Positions 14,198 through 14,490 of a stretch of DNA of 14,490 bases are shown here, in pieces. The DNA comes from Methylomonas sp. (GTDB taxonomy: Bacteria > Pseudomonadota > Gammaproteobacteria > Methylococcales > Methylomonadaceae). Below the pieces are notes generated by a model. The model was not told where the DNA came from. It saw nothing but the letters and a program-made list of their open reading frames with translations, and ran no database searches. The stretch lies in assembly GCA_026990815.1 (NCBI GenBank), contig JALXCS010000265.1:1-14490 (forward strand). Reading direction: 5' to 3'. The translations under genes were made by a program, and so were the position numbers. Each line of letters starts with the position of its first letter. The stretch's first letter is position 1.

Positions 14198-14221
14198 GTG
14201 GAGGCGGCTTCAGTCGCGAAA
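14198..14221. repeat. REP-like palindromic unit
   Basis: GGAGGCGGCTTCAGTCGCGA contains a small hairpin: GCGGC (14204-14208) with GTCGC (14213-14217) around TTCA, including one G-T pair. It resembles the GGAGCGGCTTCAGCCGCGA-type dispersed extragenic repeats of many gammaproteobacteria, with an extra G and one change. Only one unit is present, so this rests on memory of the repeat type. Confidence 0.45.
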
Positions 14222-14275
14222 GGGTAGCGTAATCAGGTGAATTTTTATCATTCGAATACCTTTGCTTAGCTTTCA

Positions 14276-14309
14276 ATGTACAGGAATGAGTTGTCATGTA
14301 CAGAGATGA
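14276..14309 (+). repeat. Short direct repeat, 20-bp period
   Basis: ATGTACAGGAATGA (14276-14289) recurs as ATGTACAGAGATGA (14296-14309), with two differences. It is non-coding, just upstream of the right IS copy, and of unknown meaning. Confidence 0.35.
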
Positions 14310-14366
14310 TGTGAAGAAGTATCGAAATTCTTAACCCATCTTCGCAGCATTTCCTATCCTAAGTCA

Positions 14367-14389
14367 TGATTATGCCTTTAGCTCCCGTA
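14367..14389 (+). repeat. Terminal inverted repeat of the right IS copy
   Basis: It matches the reverse complement of 76-98 at 22 of 23 bases, and similarity ends at both borders. It lies 18 bases before the transposase start. Confidence 0.8.
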
Positions 14390-14407
14390 TGATATAGTAC
14401 GGAGACT

Positions 14408-14490
14408 ATGAGAAACCGCATTAAAAAGCCCTATCAAAATATGGTCTTGATTGATTTCTACGAGCGCTTTCCAGATGAGCAGGCGTGCTG
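14408..14490 (+). CDS. N-terminal end of an IS1595-like transposase (partial, 3' end outside window)
   Basis: Twenty-seven codons are visible, beginning MRNRIKKPYQNMVLIDFYER and followed by FPDEQAC. The F-P-[DT]-E-x-A-C segment after a short basic start is typical of IS1595-family transposases, where it precedes the zinc-ribbon domain. GGAG lies only 3 bases before the ATG; an internal ATG at 14441 is an alternative without any ribosome site. The catalytic domain is not visible. Confidence 0.75.
   Translation, partial: MRNRIKKPYQNMVLIDFYERFPDEQAC

Larger units (their letters stand above)
14367..14490 (+). mobile_element. Left end of an IS1595-like insertion sequence (continues past the window)
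   Basis: The segment holds the terminal repeat at 14367-14389, a short leader with GGAG at 14401-14404, and the transposase start. The element has the same orientation as the copy whose end lies at 1-98. Confidence 0.7.

Noticed and set aside
99..14366. A composite transposon carrying the sulfide-oxidation genes as cargo
   Set aside because: The enclosed DNA includes valS, holC, pepA and lptFG in their standard chromosomal order, so a mobile cargo unit is unlikely; repeat-limited contig ends explain the pattern better.

Overview
The window looks like chromosomal DNA of a gammaproteobacterium of moderate-to-low GC. The main evidence is the arrangement pepA-holC-valS on the minus strand, divergent from lptF-lptG on the plus strand, which is the standard gammaproteobacterial order. 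The genus cannot be fixed from the sequence alone.

Layout from left to right. Positions 1-98 are the 3' end of an IS1595-like insertion sequence. A lone DUF1931 (histone-fold) gene with its own terminator follows (338-856). Next is a sulfide/persulfide oxidation module (865-6869). It has a minus-strand sigma-54-dependent activator resembling FisR, a divergent persulfide dioxygenase-rhodanese fusion with a textbook sigma-54 promoter and upstream TGTTTCA/TGAAACA operator repeats, a 39-codon candidate membrane peptide, a type II sulfide:quinone oxidoreductase, and a SulP anion transporter with a STAS domain. A long perfect hairpin separates this block from the convergent housekeeping operon pepA-holC-valS (11742 down to 6990). 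lptF-lptG (11918-14091) encode the membrane part of the LPS export ABC transporter. The last 400 bases hold a terminator, a REP-like hairpin, a short direct repeat, and the 5' end of a second IS1595-like element whose end matches the one at the left edge.

How the module probably works (inference from families). SQR oxidises sulfide at the membrane, passes electrons to quinone and produces persulfide or polysulfide. The dioxygenase domain oxidises glutathione persulfide to sulfite, and the rhodanese domain moves sulfane sulfur between thiols, including to sulfite to give thiosulfate. SulP may move sulfate, sulfite or another anion across the membrane. The FisR-like activator has two cysteines in its sensor region and probably reads sulfane sulfur.

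The enzymes belong to known families. The less ordinary points are the resolvable sigma-54 control region, the coupled 39-aa ORF just upstream of sqr, the paired same-orientation IS ends that bound the window (probably why the contig ends here), and a ten-base homopolymer inside the valS active-site motif. I did not find a convincing wholly new system.
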